Positions 11,714 to 23,209 of a stretch of 64,000 nt of DNA are shown one piece after another. This stretch comes from Fragosphaeria purpurea (taxonomy: Eukaryota > Ascomycota > Sordariomycetes > Ophiostomatales > Ophiostomataceae), in contig PCDL01000001.1 in assembly GCA_002778095.1 (NCBI GenBank), positions 2,046,001 to 2,110,000 of the forward strand, written 5' to 3'. Made by a program: the position numbers and the translations under genes. The stretch's first letter is position 1. Each line of letters opens with the position of its first letter. Under the pieces are notes generated by a model that saw nothing but the letters and a program-made list of their open reading frames with translations, did not search any database and was not told the origin of the DNA.

Positions 11714-13816
11714 CTACGGGGACGCGTGGATCCATTTGTCTCCTTCGTACTGCACGTCGTTTCCGGTGTACAGCTTGTCCGCCCGCCGAGCCTGGTTCTT
11801 GGCCCGCTGCACACGCAGCACATCGCTTTCCAGCTTGTACGTGAGATACCAGCAAAGCAAACAGCCGACAAAGCCGCCAGCAATGCACGAGGTGCAGACC
11901 GTATAGGGCAGTTTGTAGCCGTTGTGCGCATACTTGGAGAGGAAGATCTGCGGCCCGATGACACCGCCGAGTTGACCCATGCCGCTCTGCAGGCCGTACG
12001 CAAAGGCCGTGCCCGTGGTGCCCTTTAAACTGGCCGAGCGCCCTGACGAACATGTTAGACTTATTTTTATTTTTATATTTTTTTGGTGCGGGTAGAATTG
12101 AGGGACTTACAGGACCAGAATGGTACAAAAAAGGCGTTGGAGGTCATGGTACCAAGGATGCCGGCAGCGTAAATCGCGCCGCGGTTGCGGGTGGCGATGA
12201 AAATAGCAAACACACCCACGCCCATCAGGACGACTGCATCACATCGCATATTAGCGTTCATTCTTCTTTGCTTTGGCCATGGCGTGATCAGACCCAGAAC
12301 ATACCGAGAATGGTAACAAGCGGCCTAGGTATCCAGGCCCTCTTGAGAATCAAAGACAATGCGACCATGCCCATAATGGACACAGCAGGAGGCGGCTTTG
12401 CAGATGTTAATACGTACGGCCTTTGTGAGGAGTGGGTATCAACTAAGAACCTTAAATGACAAGCTAGAACAGAGTAAACACACAATAAGAAGCAGGATGT
12501 TGCGAGGAGCTTTGACGAAGCCAAGATTGGTGATGATGGTAGGCTTGAAAGAGGTTAGCTAAATTGTTTGGCCTTGCTTTGTCTTTTTTTGAGGGAACCA
12601 AAAAATGGCCATACCAAGAACCAAGTCAGACCAAAGTTGCCCGTGTTCATAAGCACCTGGGTAAGCATGAATGCCCAGAGACGGGGGTCCTTGAGAATGG
12701 TACGCGACTCGCGCGCAGAGAAGTTGGCATCCGAAATCTGCGGCGCGTTGGCGGCCAGGCGCTGTTCGACGAAGTTTTGCTCGCGCGGCGTGAGCCATTT
12801 GGCCGTCCGCGGTGATTTGGGATAGTCGGGGTACAGGAGGTAGATGATGCCCGAGAAGGCGACGGTGCAGACACCCTGAATGATAAAGACCCTGCAAAGG
12901 TGTCAGATAAGAAAAGAAGGGGAAAAAGCAGATAAACGTCGAGGGAGAGGGGGAGAACAGCATGGGACGAGTAGACGAAACGTACCACTGCCACGAACTG
13001 AGGCCGTGTTTGCCGTCCAGAAACGCAATGCCGTAGATGAGGATAGAGCCGATGACGTTGGCCAGCGAAAAGATGCCGAAGAGCGCCATCACGGGTTTCC
13101 CCATTTCGTCGCTGCGGTACCAACTGGCAAACTGGGTCATGACGCCGGGGAACAGACCGGCCTCGGCCATGCCGAGGAAGAACCGGGCCGCCAGCAAGCC
13201 GGAGCCGGACTTGCAGGCGGCGTGGCAGGCCAAGATGGCGCCCCAAGTGAACATGATGCGCGTCTGGTAGTTGCGCGGGCCCATCCTCTTGAGCATCAGG
13301 TTGCTGGGGAGCTCGAAAACAATGTAGGCAATCTGCGTGTCGGTTGGGTGTCAGCCACGATGTGTGTCTTCTGCGTGAAAGCGGACGATGGCAAAAGGAC
13401 TAGACATACATAATACAAGGACTGCACCCAGTTGTACTGGTCGGCCGTCATGCCGAGCTGGACCAGAATGTTTGTAGGTTTGCCGGGAGACAGGACTTTG
13501 ACAGAGGCCGCATTGTTGACATCGATCTTCCGGAGAAGCCATGTTAGCAGATGATAGAGCAAAAGGAAATGCAATCAGAGATAAAAATCAGAACAGAGAA
13601 TTATTGTCTACACACCTGCTTCACCATGTAGATCAGACCGGCGAGCGGCAGAAGACGGAAGTCGATCTTGCGCATAATTTTCCGTTCTTCCTCTGGCGTA
13701 AACGTCGCGAGGAAGGCAGCGCGGTCCTGCGTCTCCCGGTCGGAGGCTGTGTCGCTGGGTGAGTCAATGACCACAGCAGCCTCCTTGGGAGCCAAATCTG
13801 GTGAACCGTCTGCCAT
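11714..13816 (-). CDS. MFS transporter, Dal5/allantoate permease-type anion:cation symporter
   Basis: Eight exons on the minus strand: 13616-13816, 13410-13526, 12986-13332, 12615-12891, 12484-12543, 12305-12395, 12111-12233, 11714-12042; all seven introns are GT-AG, 68-94 bp, and phases agree, giving 514 aa. The N-terminus is acidic and cytosolic, with EEERKIMRKIDFRLLPL leading into TM1, as in the Dal5/Vht1/Tna1 family. Also visible are the VQSLYYIAYIVFELPSN segment, the loop 2-3 stretch LKRMGPRNYQTRIMF and the family signature GLFPGVMTQFASWYRSDE. The central loop (YPDYPKSPRTAKWLTPRE) and the C-terminal DKWIHASP-type tail also fit. Members carry organic anions such as allantoate, nicotinate, pantothenate, biotin or aromatic acids at the plasma membrane. 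It is divergent from FAD monooxygenase 2 across 1.08 kb, which may imply shared control and a hydroxylated aromatic or heterocyclic acid as substrate (inference). Confidence 0.87.
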
Positions 13817-14891
13817 CTTTGATTTTTGTGTGTCTCTTTCCTACTTTTGTTTTGACGACCTGTGGTTGTGTGTGAACCGCGACCAACAAACAAAATGTGT
13901 CTTGCCAAGAAGAACAATATATTATGGATGAAAACCCAAGCCCATGGAACCGGTCTCCCTTATAAAGTCTGGGAAAGTCTCGTGGAAAACTTGAGACTTC
14001 GCGCCGAAGGCGTTATTGTTTTTGATTTTATTGTTTGAAATTTTTTTCGTCTACCCATTTCGCAAAGTTTATCCTAGAAGCTTGCCCCGTACTATACAAA
14101 GCACACCTTACCAGCATGGTTTCCCTGGTGGAATTATTCTCGAGCGTGTTGTATTTTTTTGTTGGATTGATTGGACTGCACTTGGTGATGTCGCAATATC
14201 TGCTAAGATGCACACCATGGCTCTATTTATTTTTTTTTCCTGTACCAAGCTAGTTAAGGTAGAAAATAAGGGGCCATACAATACCACCCCGGGAGAACGC
14301 AGCCCACGGATCGGCATCGCTTCCGACTTACACCCCCGTTGTAGTGTCCCGCCTGGGTGGTCAACTCATACCACGCGTTGTCCACTCGCTTCTGCATCCT
14401 TTGTTCTAACCATCCTGGCCGTTACTTCTTATCTCGTGGCTGACGATCCAGGCAAAAACGTGGTCCGAGAATCTCTAGCTCCATTCCCAACGATGAAAGA
14501 AAAAGGAAAAAGGGAGTTGCCGGACTTCGCTCAAATTTGCAGGCCTCATGTTTTAGTCTGTAAAGTGGTCTCTTATAAGACTAGCACCTTGGAATATTAA
14601 TTGCGTGCTCGCCGTATCCTGGCACTTGAGCTTTAGACGTTGAGAGATCGAACGTTTTTTTTTGGTGAGCAAGAAAAAAGCAGAGAAAAAGGAAAGAAAA
14701 AAAACGAAAGAAAAAAAAGAAAGAAAAAAAGAAGGAAAAAAACAGGAAAAAAACAGGAAAAAAAAGAACAAGCTTAACAATTTTTTAATAAGACTTGCTG
14801 CAATACCCTTTTTCTTTCCTTCTTCGCTTCTTTTTGCTGCCAATTCCGTTCATTCCTCTTCAACCCTGACTGAGTAGTCTATTTGTCAAAA
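13817..14891. other. Divergent promoter region between MFS and FAD monooxygenase 2
   Basis: No gene. A TTATAAAG-like element at about 13960-13967 could serve the MFS gene (about 145 bp upstream of its ATG). The homopurine tract next to the monooxygenase is listed separately. The shared 1.08 kb is where a common regulator would act if the two genes are co-regulated. Confidence 0.4.
14672..14770 (+). repeat. ~100-nt near-homopurine (A/G) tract
   Basis: Almost only A and G, with units such as GAAAGAAAAAAAA and AGGAAAAAAAC, ending about 120 bp before the ATG at 14892. Such tracts exclude nucleosomes and are common in fungal promoters; triplex formation is conceivable. Confidence 0.6.
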
Positions 14892-16616
14892 ATGGTTTTG
14901 AGTGTTGCAATTGTCGGCGGTGGCGTTGGCGGTCTCACGACGGCCATTGCTCTCCGTCGCCATCCCGGCGTCAGCGTCCAGGTCTACGAGCGGGCCACGG
15001 AGTTCCGTGAGATCGGTGCCCTGATCGGCATGGCGCCCAACGGCCAGCGCACGTTGGAAAAACTGGGCGTGACCGAGACCTTGACCGACGAGGCTGGCTG
15101 GCGCAGCCCCAACGGCGTGCCGATGTGCTTCAGGTCGGTGCATCTGCCCCCCCTTGCCCACGTTCACCGTGATCCCGTAACCAAAGGCAGAAACTGACGA
15201 CGATGGTTGGGCTAGGCACTACAAGACCGACGACATCCTGAGCCAGGATTTCCACCACCACGTCCCGGACCGCCGCCACCAGTTCGCTCGCATGCACCGC
15301 GCCAAGCTGCAGAGTGCGCTGCTCCAGCACCTGCCGCGGGACATCTTGCACCTCGGCAAGCGGTGCACCGGCGTCGACGTGGACGAGCACGGCGCGACGG
15401 TGCGGTTTGACGACGGCACCGTGGCGCGCGCCGACCTGGTTGTGGGCGCCGACGGCATCAAATCGGTGCGTAGGCGTGCTCCGTCTTGGCGGTTGTCGAT
15501 TCTTTTGGGTGTGGTGTTGGTTCGTGCGTAGGTATGTAAGAACCAGTCGACTGACCCGGTTTCTTTAGAAAGTTCGTGCGGCCTTCAAGCCCGATCACCC
15601 GTTGCTGTGGTCCGGCGATGCCATCTTTCGCACCACCTTTCCCTACGAGCTGGTGGCGGATCTCCCCGTTGCGCAGAACTCGACACACTACGTATGTTGA
15701 CACCCGCGATGAAAAATAGGCCGAGTGTGTCTCGCCGGCCGTATTTCGGTTGTAACACAAGCTTTCCGTGCTAATACAAGCATTGGCATTGCAGCAAAGC
15801 CCACATGGATGGATTTTTGCGACGCGAATCGGTCAGTTTTTTTTTCTTTTTTTCCTTCTTTTTTTCTTCTTTTTTTTTTGGCTACCTCATCCTCTCTGCC
15901 GTTTGTTCGCAGCACTAACATGGGAACCGGGTGTGGCAGGCTCTGACGAGTTCGGCGTGACCTGCAGTTACCACGTCGACGCGGTCGACCGCACCAGCAC
16001 GGCCTTCCGCGACATTGTGTGGGACGTCCCGGCCGCGGTCGACGACATCCGCCCGGTGTTCCGCGACTTTGTCGCGCCCATCCCCGCCATCATCGACCGC
16101 ATCCCCGAAGGCAGCCTGCGCCGGTACGCAAACATTGTCGGCGCCGCGCTCGACCAGTGGACGTTCCGCGACCGCGTCGTGCTCCTCGGCGACGCCGCCC
16201 ACACGCACGGCGGCGCCTTTGCGGCCGGCGCGTCGCTGGCCATTGACGACGCCTACACGCTCTACCTGGCCGTGCGGGCCGTGTTCGCCGAGGCCGTGCC
16301 GGTGGCCGAGCCCGTGGACGCGGCCCACATTGGGCGCGCACTGCAGCTGTACGAGGAGGCGCGGCGGCCGCACGCGGCCCGGATGCTGGCGTTGGTGCAC
16401 GGCGAGCGGGCCAAGGCGCTGGCGCGGGACGAAAAGGCGCGCTTGACGGGGCAGCCCGGGGAGACGGACGAGGAGTTCCGGCAGCGGTGGGCGGCCCGGC
16501 GGGACGCCGTGTGGCTCAACGAGCACGACGCGGAGGCGGCGTTCCGGGACGTGCTGGAGGCCCAAACGCAGGGCGCAAAGAAAGCGCAGAGCAACGGGAC
16601 GACGGAAGGGCACTGA
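14892..16616 (+). CDS. Class A FAD-dependent monooxygenase 2
   Basis: Five exons: 14892-15133, 15216-15465, 15569-15691, 15795-15831, 15913-16616, giving 451 aa with consistent phases. The first donor (GTCGGT) is weak but restores the conserved frame (MCFRHYKTDD). The start MVLSVAIVGGGVGGLTTA places the FAD motif G9-x-G11-x-x-G14 at the very N-terminus. The DG motif (VVGADGIKS) is at about 156-164 and the GD motif (VVLLGDAAHTHGGAFAAGAS) at about 306-325, with Asp311. The 37-nt exon 4 (QSPHGWIFATRI) is followed by a T/C-rich intron. Members hydroxylate aromatic acids or fungal polyketides using NAD(P)H and O2. HTHGG in place of the common HAxxP is typical of the salicylate-hydroxylase-like subgroup of filamentous fungi. 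The divergent Dal5-type transporter is the likely partner (inference). Confidence 0.85.
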
Positions 16617-19600
16617 GTAAAGGAGACGGTTAGATGAAAGCAAAGCAAAGTGGGTTAACACCATACGGGAATACGCTGGACAGAGACAAAAGAAGCAAAT
16701 GGTGTTAAAATGGGTTATTTGGTAGTGTTTATGCTCATATAATTGTTGGCCTCCTTAACTCTCCGCTCGACATGTTGGAAATGCCCAGGGAAACCCGATG
16801 CAGCGCCCTTACTTGAACACTGCCCAGCATTTGCATTGGTTCACTCGTAGAAGACATGTTTGGCTTTTGATCTTCTTTCAACCTCTTGTCCTTCTGGTTT
16901 TCTTTTGAACCGATGTGCGATGCGTCCGCCAATTCCTGCCCGTTGCTGCTTCAAGTACATTTACGTGCCAGATGCTGCTTGCATGTTTACATCTACAACG
17001 AGCCCATGCGTACTCGTAAAACAGGGGGAAGAAAAGAAGGAAAACCCCGGTTTATGCAGATGCAGGCGACTTTTTCTGGTCAACACTCGGCAATCGATCA
17101 CCATTGTGCAGAAGCCTGTTTGATACGAGAATGGACCAACCAACGCAAATGGCGCGGCATTGTGGAAGCATACAAAATGTTTCTGCAACGGACGTGTCGG
17201 GCAATCGTACGAGCGTGGTGCCTCTTTTATGTCCCCAAATCGCTTGTATTTCTCTGACAACGGCCTTGGCCGTTCTGTCGTCTCTATGCACTTGGGGCGA
17301 CCGCACATCCACAGACAAGAAGCTCGCCCGTGCTATTTGACAGGCGTGAAAGATCGGCCACGCACTGCTGATCCTAGCTGTTGCTCATCTATGTTTCTGT
17401 TTATCTTCTTCGGTCTTGGTCGGCTTTCTGCTGCCTGCATCGTGCACCGCATATCTCCGGCGAACAGTTTCGCAGTTGAGCCAGACGGTGTCCACACCTC
17501 GCACAGCGTGAGGTCTACTCACATCGTCTACGACATGCAAGTAGTACTTAAGATCAAGAACATTATGTAAAATAGACCTATCGGACAAAATCCTGAATCG
17601 TTGTGATTTAACAATTACACAGCATGTTGATCTGGTGTGGGGATGCCGAGGATGTTACAAAACGGCATGAGGGAAGAGACGACGTACTTCTTATGGAAGC
17701 CTGCGTTTGGGTGTCGATTGGTGGAACAAACATGTAGATGCATTGGAGCCACCTTGAAACGGAAAACAATGACAAATAGCTGCCGAATGATGTTCCAACT
17801 TTGACTTGTGCTCGTTTCTTGATGAGGAGTAATACGAGAATACCAGCCGAGCACCAACACCTTTACGCTAGACTAAAGAGCTATATATTTTGCCACTTTC
17901 TTTTATTCAGTTTATTTCATATACCTCCTTGCTGCTTATTCCTGTTCATCGGTCATTAATGTGGGTTTTCCGCTGGCTCTTCGACAAGCAGTCAGATCTG
18001 TTGGAACTTAAATCGTTCCTGCAAGTAAACTAGGAACGGTAGGATTGAAAGAGATATTTTTTTTTTCACTCCAAGGGAAAGAAAGCAGCTTTCAGAAGAT
18101 CGATTGTGTGATAGATATCTTGCAATTTGAGAGCATGAAGTAAAAAGGCAAATCTCATAAAAAAGTCATTGACGCGACTTATGACTCGCTGGATTAATTT
18201 ATGATTTTTCATAAAACACTCAATTTCAGCGTCTTTTTACAACAAAACTATGAATGATGTAAGGAATGCGAATAACGGAAAGCTTCCACGCCCAAATGGA
18301 AAATGAAAAGAAGCAAGGAGCTTTTCGACGGTGTTTGAGTGTGTCAATAAAAGCAAATTGCTGATCCTCCCTCTACGAGGAAGTACTAGCCCTTGCAATA
18401 CCGTTTTTCACTGTTTTCCTCCCTTGAGAATGATGAGCCTATCGCAACACAAACCCTGGGTACATTAAATGACCGCCTTCATGACGACGGAATGCACCAC
18501 AAACGACGACTGACCGCGGCGCGCGGCGTAGCTTTTTCTGCTGTTCGAAAGGGACGCGGGACGCGATAAGGCAATTTCCAGTCTTAACCGGGGATGGATG
18601 GCCTACATACGCACTGAATGACCGCTCTTGTTGTTTTTCCCTTGTTCGCGCCTTCTTCACTCTTTTTCCCGGTTTGCTCTTTCCCGTCCAACCTGGCTCC
18701 AGCCAACGACGTCACCAAGTGGAGAAGGAGGGGGTGGGCCCATCCCTATCGTTCCTTCTTTCGGTCTGGGCGTGTTTCCTTTATTTTGGGGTATGTAGCA
18801 TCGGAGAGGGGCAGGCAGTCTGTCGCCCAGTGGGGCCCTGCACCTGCCCAGCTGCCACAAAGTCCGCGCCATCGGGACGATCTGACTCTCTCTCCGCTGG
18901 CAAGGTCCACCGACTTGGCAAACAAGTTTTGGATTTGGTCCGCGGCGTATCACAACGTTTTCGTGTGTACATGAGTCGTGCTCGTCCATGTTTTCTTCAG
19001 AAGGAAGTGTTTGTACGGCGTTTCTTTTCTTTTTTTGCAGCTTTTCGTGGAGGCGAGAATTGGCGGGGCACTTTGGTTGCCCGTTTCTGCGTGTCATTCA
19101 TGGCAGGAACGTCCCAACGGCTCAACTTGGCAACAGCAACAGCAAAGGAAACAACAACCCAAAAATAACAGCAGCAGGAACGGCCAACGGCTGCACCGGC
19201 AGGAACGGCAGCTACGAACGGGGAATACGTCACTGAAGGAAGTCGCTAAGGGAACAAAGCATGCTGCGGGCTTTGCCGGCCAACTCGTGCCTGCTTTTCT
19301 TTGCCAACCGGGAGGCGACTTTTCTGACCAACATCCAACAACCAAACAGCTAGCCCACGCCACCGTACCTGGCTTTCCGGCTATCTTGCCTTTTTTCAGC
19401 AGTTGGTTCCACGGAAAACGAGGTCCTAGCTCGCTAGCCCTGGGTCCTGAAACAACCGCAAACTTCGGCGTACGGACGTACAGTCATAGCCCCAGGGGCC
19501 GCTGGCGAAAACGTAACACGAAGCTCTCAGCTTGAGTACAGGTATGTCCCGCAGTCGCCACCGGCCGTTCGTGCCTGTCTGAAAACACAGACCAGCAGCA

Positions 19601-21355
19601 TCGGCAGCGACCAACCATTTACCGGCCCTGAACGGCAACAAAGAAAGGAAGAGGGCTTTCCCAAAGAGCTGTTATTTTCTTCAGGGGACGCCAGCCTGTC
19701 TGAAAACTGTATGAAAAAGGTATTGTGTTAGGCAGCCAGGGTCCTTTGTGCCCTCTCTTCCTGCCTGTAACGGACCTGTAAACACATGAAGGACGACGCA
19801 TCTTTCATTGCACATCCCCAGCTTGTCCTCAGTGAGCATACGACAAGGATTATGGCGGTAACCAGGTATTTGAGCCCGCTATGCGTTCCGTGCCGCAAAC
19901 GAACGCCAACTTCGACGGCAAAATGCCCGGTTGGGCAATGGCAGCTGGGTTTACGGCTCGCTTCGAATTGGATTAATACGGCCGGGTTAAGCAAGGCGAG
20001 CCCGTGCGGGCCTATTTTTCCATAGCTTATCTCTCATTTAAAGATATATACCCAACACTGTCGTTGTGTGAGTGTCATGATTGCGGTTGTATCATACGAC
20101 GAGTATGTACAGCTGGGCTAGCAAAGTCGGGATGTCCAGTTTCTGGCCCCCACGGGTGTAATGTCTACCATTGGACGTTTGCCGGGGATAGCATTGTCGA
20201 ATCACATACGTCAGAAGGAACATTGCTGTGCCGTTCCTGGCAAGCTGTCTTGCTCTTTCCACGGATTGCCCTTTCTTTGACCACAACGAAACGGTCATTC
20301 ACAGTGCAGTGGGCAAAAACGGCCAAACAAAGTTGCTCGTATTCCCTGATCATGAATCTCTTACCTTCCTTCAGTTTGCCACGGCCCTATCTAGGAGAGC
20401 TGGCTAGAGCAAACCCCCTTCAGACCTACCCAGGGCGTCTCGATTTCGGCATGCTACATATGTATATATGTACTTTCTTGACCCACACCAGCTTGGTCCG
20501 CTTTTACCTCTCCAGATGGTCCCGTTTCTTCCGTCCTCGTTTGCTCTTTTTGTTCCAGATCGTTGCACATCGCGTAGTAATACGTCAGCATGCACTTAGA
20601 ACGGAGCATCCGCCAACAAAATCGTGTTATGTACTACGGAGGTTTTCGTGGGGCTGGTGGAACCGTGAAGAACACCACCGACCGAAAGACGTTCTCCGAA
20701 GAAAACGTCGTATGTAATCGAAACGGTAGAAGGCTGCCAGAGAACTGGGCAGAAAGCAGGAAGGAAGGAGAACTAAAGAAAGAGGAGAAAGAAAACTGGC
20801 TGCAAAGGTGTGTGACCTCCGTTTGGCCAACTTTTCTAGATGAAGCCACCCCCCCTCTCCTCTTTGCCTCCCTTGACCATTCCTGCTTGTTGTTTTGCAT
20901 CCGACTGGCTTCTTCTTTCCTTTGCCGCCCTTTCTTCCTTCCGCTGGGTGTCTCTATATCATCGTTGTTTCCTTGGTTCCTTCTTTTCTGTTGGTTCTTT
21001 CTGTTGCCCACTTTTGTTGTTTACAAAACCCGGTTGCTATCCCCCCGTCCCTCGAAGCAAGAAAAGCTTTCTTTTCTTCTTTCTTCTCTTCTCTTCTCTT
21101 TTTCTTCCTTTCCCCGGTACGGAATCACTCGCTTCAAGTCGTTTCATTTTTTTTCTTCTTTTTTTCATTTTCTTCTTGGGACAATACCTTTATCCCATAC
21201 ACCTCTTTCGCTTAAAACAGCAGCCTTTTAAAAAGCATCTCCAGGTCGTTTCCGTCTTTCTACGTTCGCTTGTGAAATCAAGAAGCATCTCCTTTCTTTG
21301 GGTTCTCGAGAAAAACTCAAAAAACACACACATACACATACCTTTCGCTTTCACC
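16617..21355. other. 4.7 kb gene-poor stretch upstream of the PIR gene
   Basis: No gene I can support. Frames at 17160-17570, 18674-19168, 18978-19535 (Gln/Asn-rich) and 20004-20717 lack domains, signal peptides or plausible splice partners. 17580-18450 is AT-rich; 18600-20000 is richer in GC with many GGCCAAC/TTGCC-like words. The last 500 bp (20840-21355) are a long T/C-rich promoter and leader. A long regulatory region for an abundant wall protein, or an unrecognised noncoding transcript, are both possible. Confidence 0.35.
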
Positions 21356-22520
21356 ATGAAGTCAACCGTGGCTCTTTTTTCGTTCGTTGGTGCCGCTCTG
21401 GCGCAGGGAGTCACCCAGCCCATCGCACCTAGCAACGCCTACCCGGCTGGCTGCAGCAAAGACTACGCTGGTGACGTGCAGGTGACGATTGAGCTGGTCA
21501 AAAATGCCAAGCGTGGTTTTGTGCAGGTAAGCCGATCAACATGTTTCCCTGAGAGGAGACAAAATGGCGGGCCCTTTCGGGATCGAACATAAAAGACAAA
21601 AGGAGAAGAAAAAAAACAAAAAATTTACTGACTTCCCATCCCAGAAACGCGCCTCATCATCCTGTGACACCGATGGTCTCCTGCAAATGAAGCTCTCGAA
21701 CGGCATCCTGACCGACTCGCAGGGCCGCACTGGCTACATTGCTTCCAACCACCAGTTCCAGTTCGACAACCCGCCGCAAGCCGGTGCCATCTATACCGCC
21801 GGCTTCTCTCTCTGCGGCAACGACTCGCTCGCGTTGGGTGCCTCCACCACCTGGTGGCAGTGCCAGTCGGGCAACTTCTGGAACCTCTACGACAAGAACT
21901 GGGCCGACCAGTGTGAGCCCGTGCAGATCGTTGCGTTGCCGTGCAGCGACGGCGGCTCGGCACCGCCCGCAGCCCAGTCCCAGGATGGCCAAATCGTCGC
22001 GACCGAGGTGATCACCACGACCGTCGTCAAGCCGATTTCTGACGGCCAGCCCCAGGTCATCACGACGACCATCCCGGTCCCCATTTGCCAGATTGGCGAC
22101 GGCCAGATCCAGGGCCACAACACCCCTTGCGCGTCCATTACCGCCGCACCGACGCCCGCTGCGCCCTCTGGCGTGCCCGTGAGCCAGTACTCTGACGGCC
22201 AAATTCAGGTGACGAAACCCGCCACGGGTGCTGGCACGGGCGCAGGCACGGGCGCAGGCACAGCTCCCGTCGCCCCGACCGCGCCCGCCGCCGGCACAAC
22301 CAAGCAAGCCCCGGTTGTCACAACGGCGGCGCCTTCGCTGAAGACGACGTTCGTCGGCAACTCGACCAAGACGACCTCAAAGGCGGCGTCCATCGGCACG
22401 CTTTCCTCGCTGGGCCAGACCTCGGCCACAGCCGTCACCGCGAATGATGCTCTGCGCATCAGCGGAAGTTCTTTTGGAGCACTGGTCGTTGGCGTGATCG
22501 CCGGCTGCCTCGCTCTGTAA
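21356..22520 (+). CDS. PIR-type cell-wall mannoprotein with probable GPI signal
   Basis: Two exons, 21356-21526 and 21645-22520 (donor GTAAGC, branch TACTGAC, acceptor CCCAG), 348 aa. Residues 1-16 are a signal peptide and K58-R59 a Kex2 site, exactly at the exon junction. The segment after it (CDTDGLLQMKLSNGILTD, RTGYIASNHQFQFDNPPQAG, then TAGFSLCGNDSLALG) matches the Cys-containing domain of PIR/Cis3-type proteins of filamentous fungi. Four PIR-like repeats carry D-G-Q at 171-173, 190-192, 209-211 and 241-243; the last (SQYSDGQIQVT) is closest to the classical SQIGDGQIQATT, whose Gln forms an alkali-labile ester with beta-1,3-glucan. A Gly/Ala/Thr/Pro linker with GTGA units and a C-terminal hydrophobic segment (SFGALVVGVIAGCLAL) suggest a GPI anchor. 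The protein is structural in the wall. Confidence 0.88.
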
Positions 22521-23209
22521 AGAGACCAGCAAACAGAGACAAGACCAGATGTTTTTGCTTGCGCAACACAAATGTTGCATGTTTCCTTGACGTCGACTTT
22601 AGTATAACAGCAAAAAGGCATACGAGAACAGAAAAATGGGAATAAAAAAAAAAGCACAAAAAGAAACAAACGATGCTCTAATTCTTCGTTTTCCGGTCAA
22701 TCATTTCACAGTAGGATAGTGGCAAGGATGCGATTTAGGTTGTCCAAAGGCTCAGCATGGGAAAAACATGGTCCGGCTTGTTTTTGTGACATCTTTTTTG
22801 TTTCCATTGTCTAATGGATGGGTTGGACGGGATGAGTTTGGGTTTTGCAATGGGATAGAGAGTGTCAATTGGCGTCAGTAATCCTTAATTATTATTTTGA
22901 GACCAAAAAAAAGAAGAAAAAAACTCTTGCAATACCGAGTCAGTGTAACGTAAAGAAATGTTGTTAACAACGACATAACGTGCAGATAAAACGAGTCGTC
23001 TTGTAGATGCCTTTGTGTTTGCAGAAGTGATGAGAGAAAAACACCATGGGAAGAAGTCCCGTGACTGTTTGTGCTGTTGGCGTTACTATATTAGTCAGCA
23101 GAAAACGATGAACAACGCCACATTTGGCTTGTGCCCAGAAAGTTAATCAAGATGTTTCGACCTGCGGGTACACGAGATAAACGGTAGCGAACTTTAGTTT
23201 TTTCAGAAG
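22521..23209. other. Intergenic region
   Basis: No gene. It contains the PIR 3' UTR region, A-runs at about 22646-22655 and 22905-22921, and a TTTTTTCAG just before the next ATG that could be the acceptor of a 5' UTR intron. Confidence 0.4.

Noticed and set aside
18978..19535. 185-codon Gln/Asn-rich plus-strand frame
   Set aside because: No domain, no sensible start context, and overlapping frames of similar length on both strands; composition looks noncoding.
20004..20717. 237-codon plus-strand frame upstream of the PIR gene
   Set aside because: Amino-acid composition is erratic with no domain, and it lies in the long T/C-rich promoter region.
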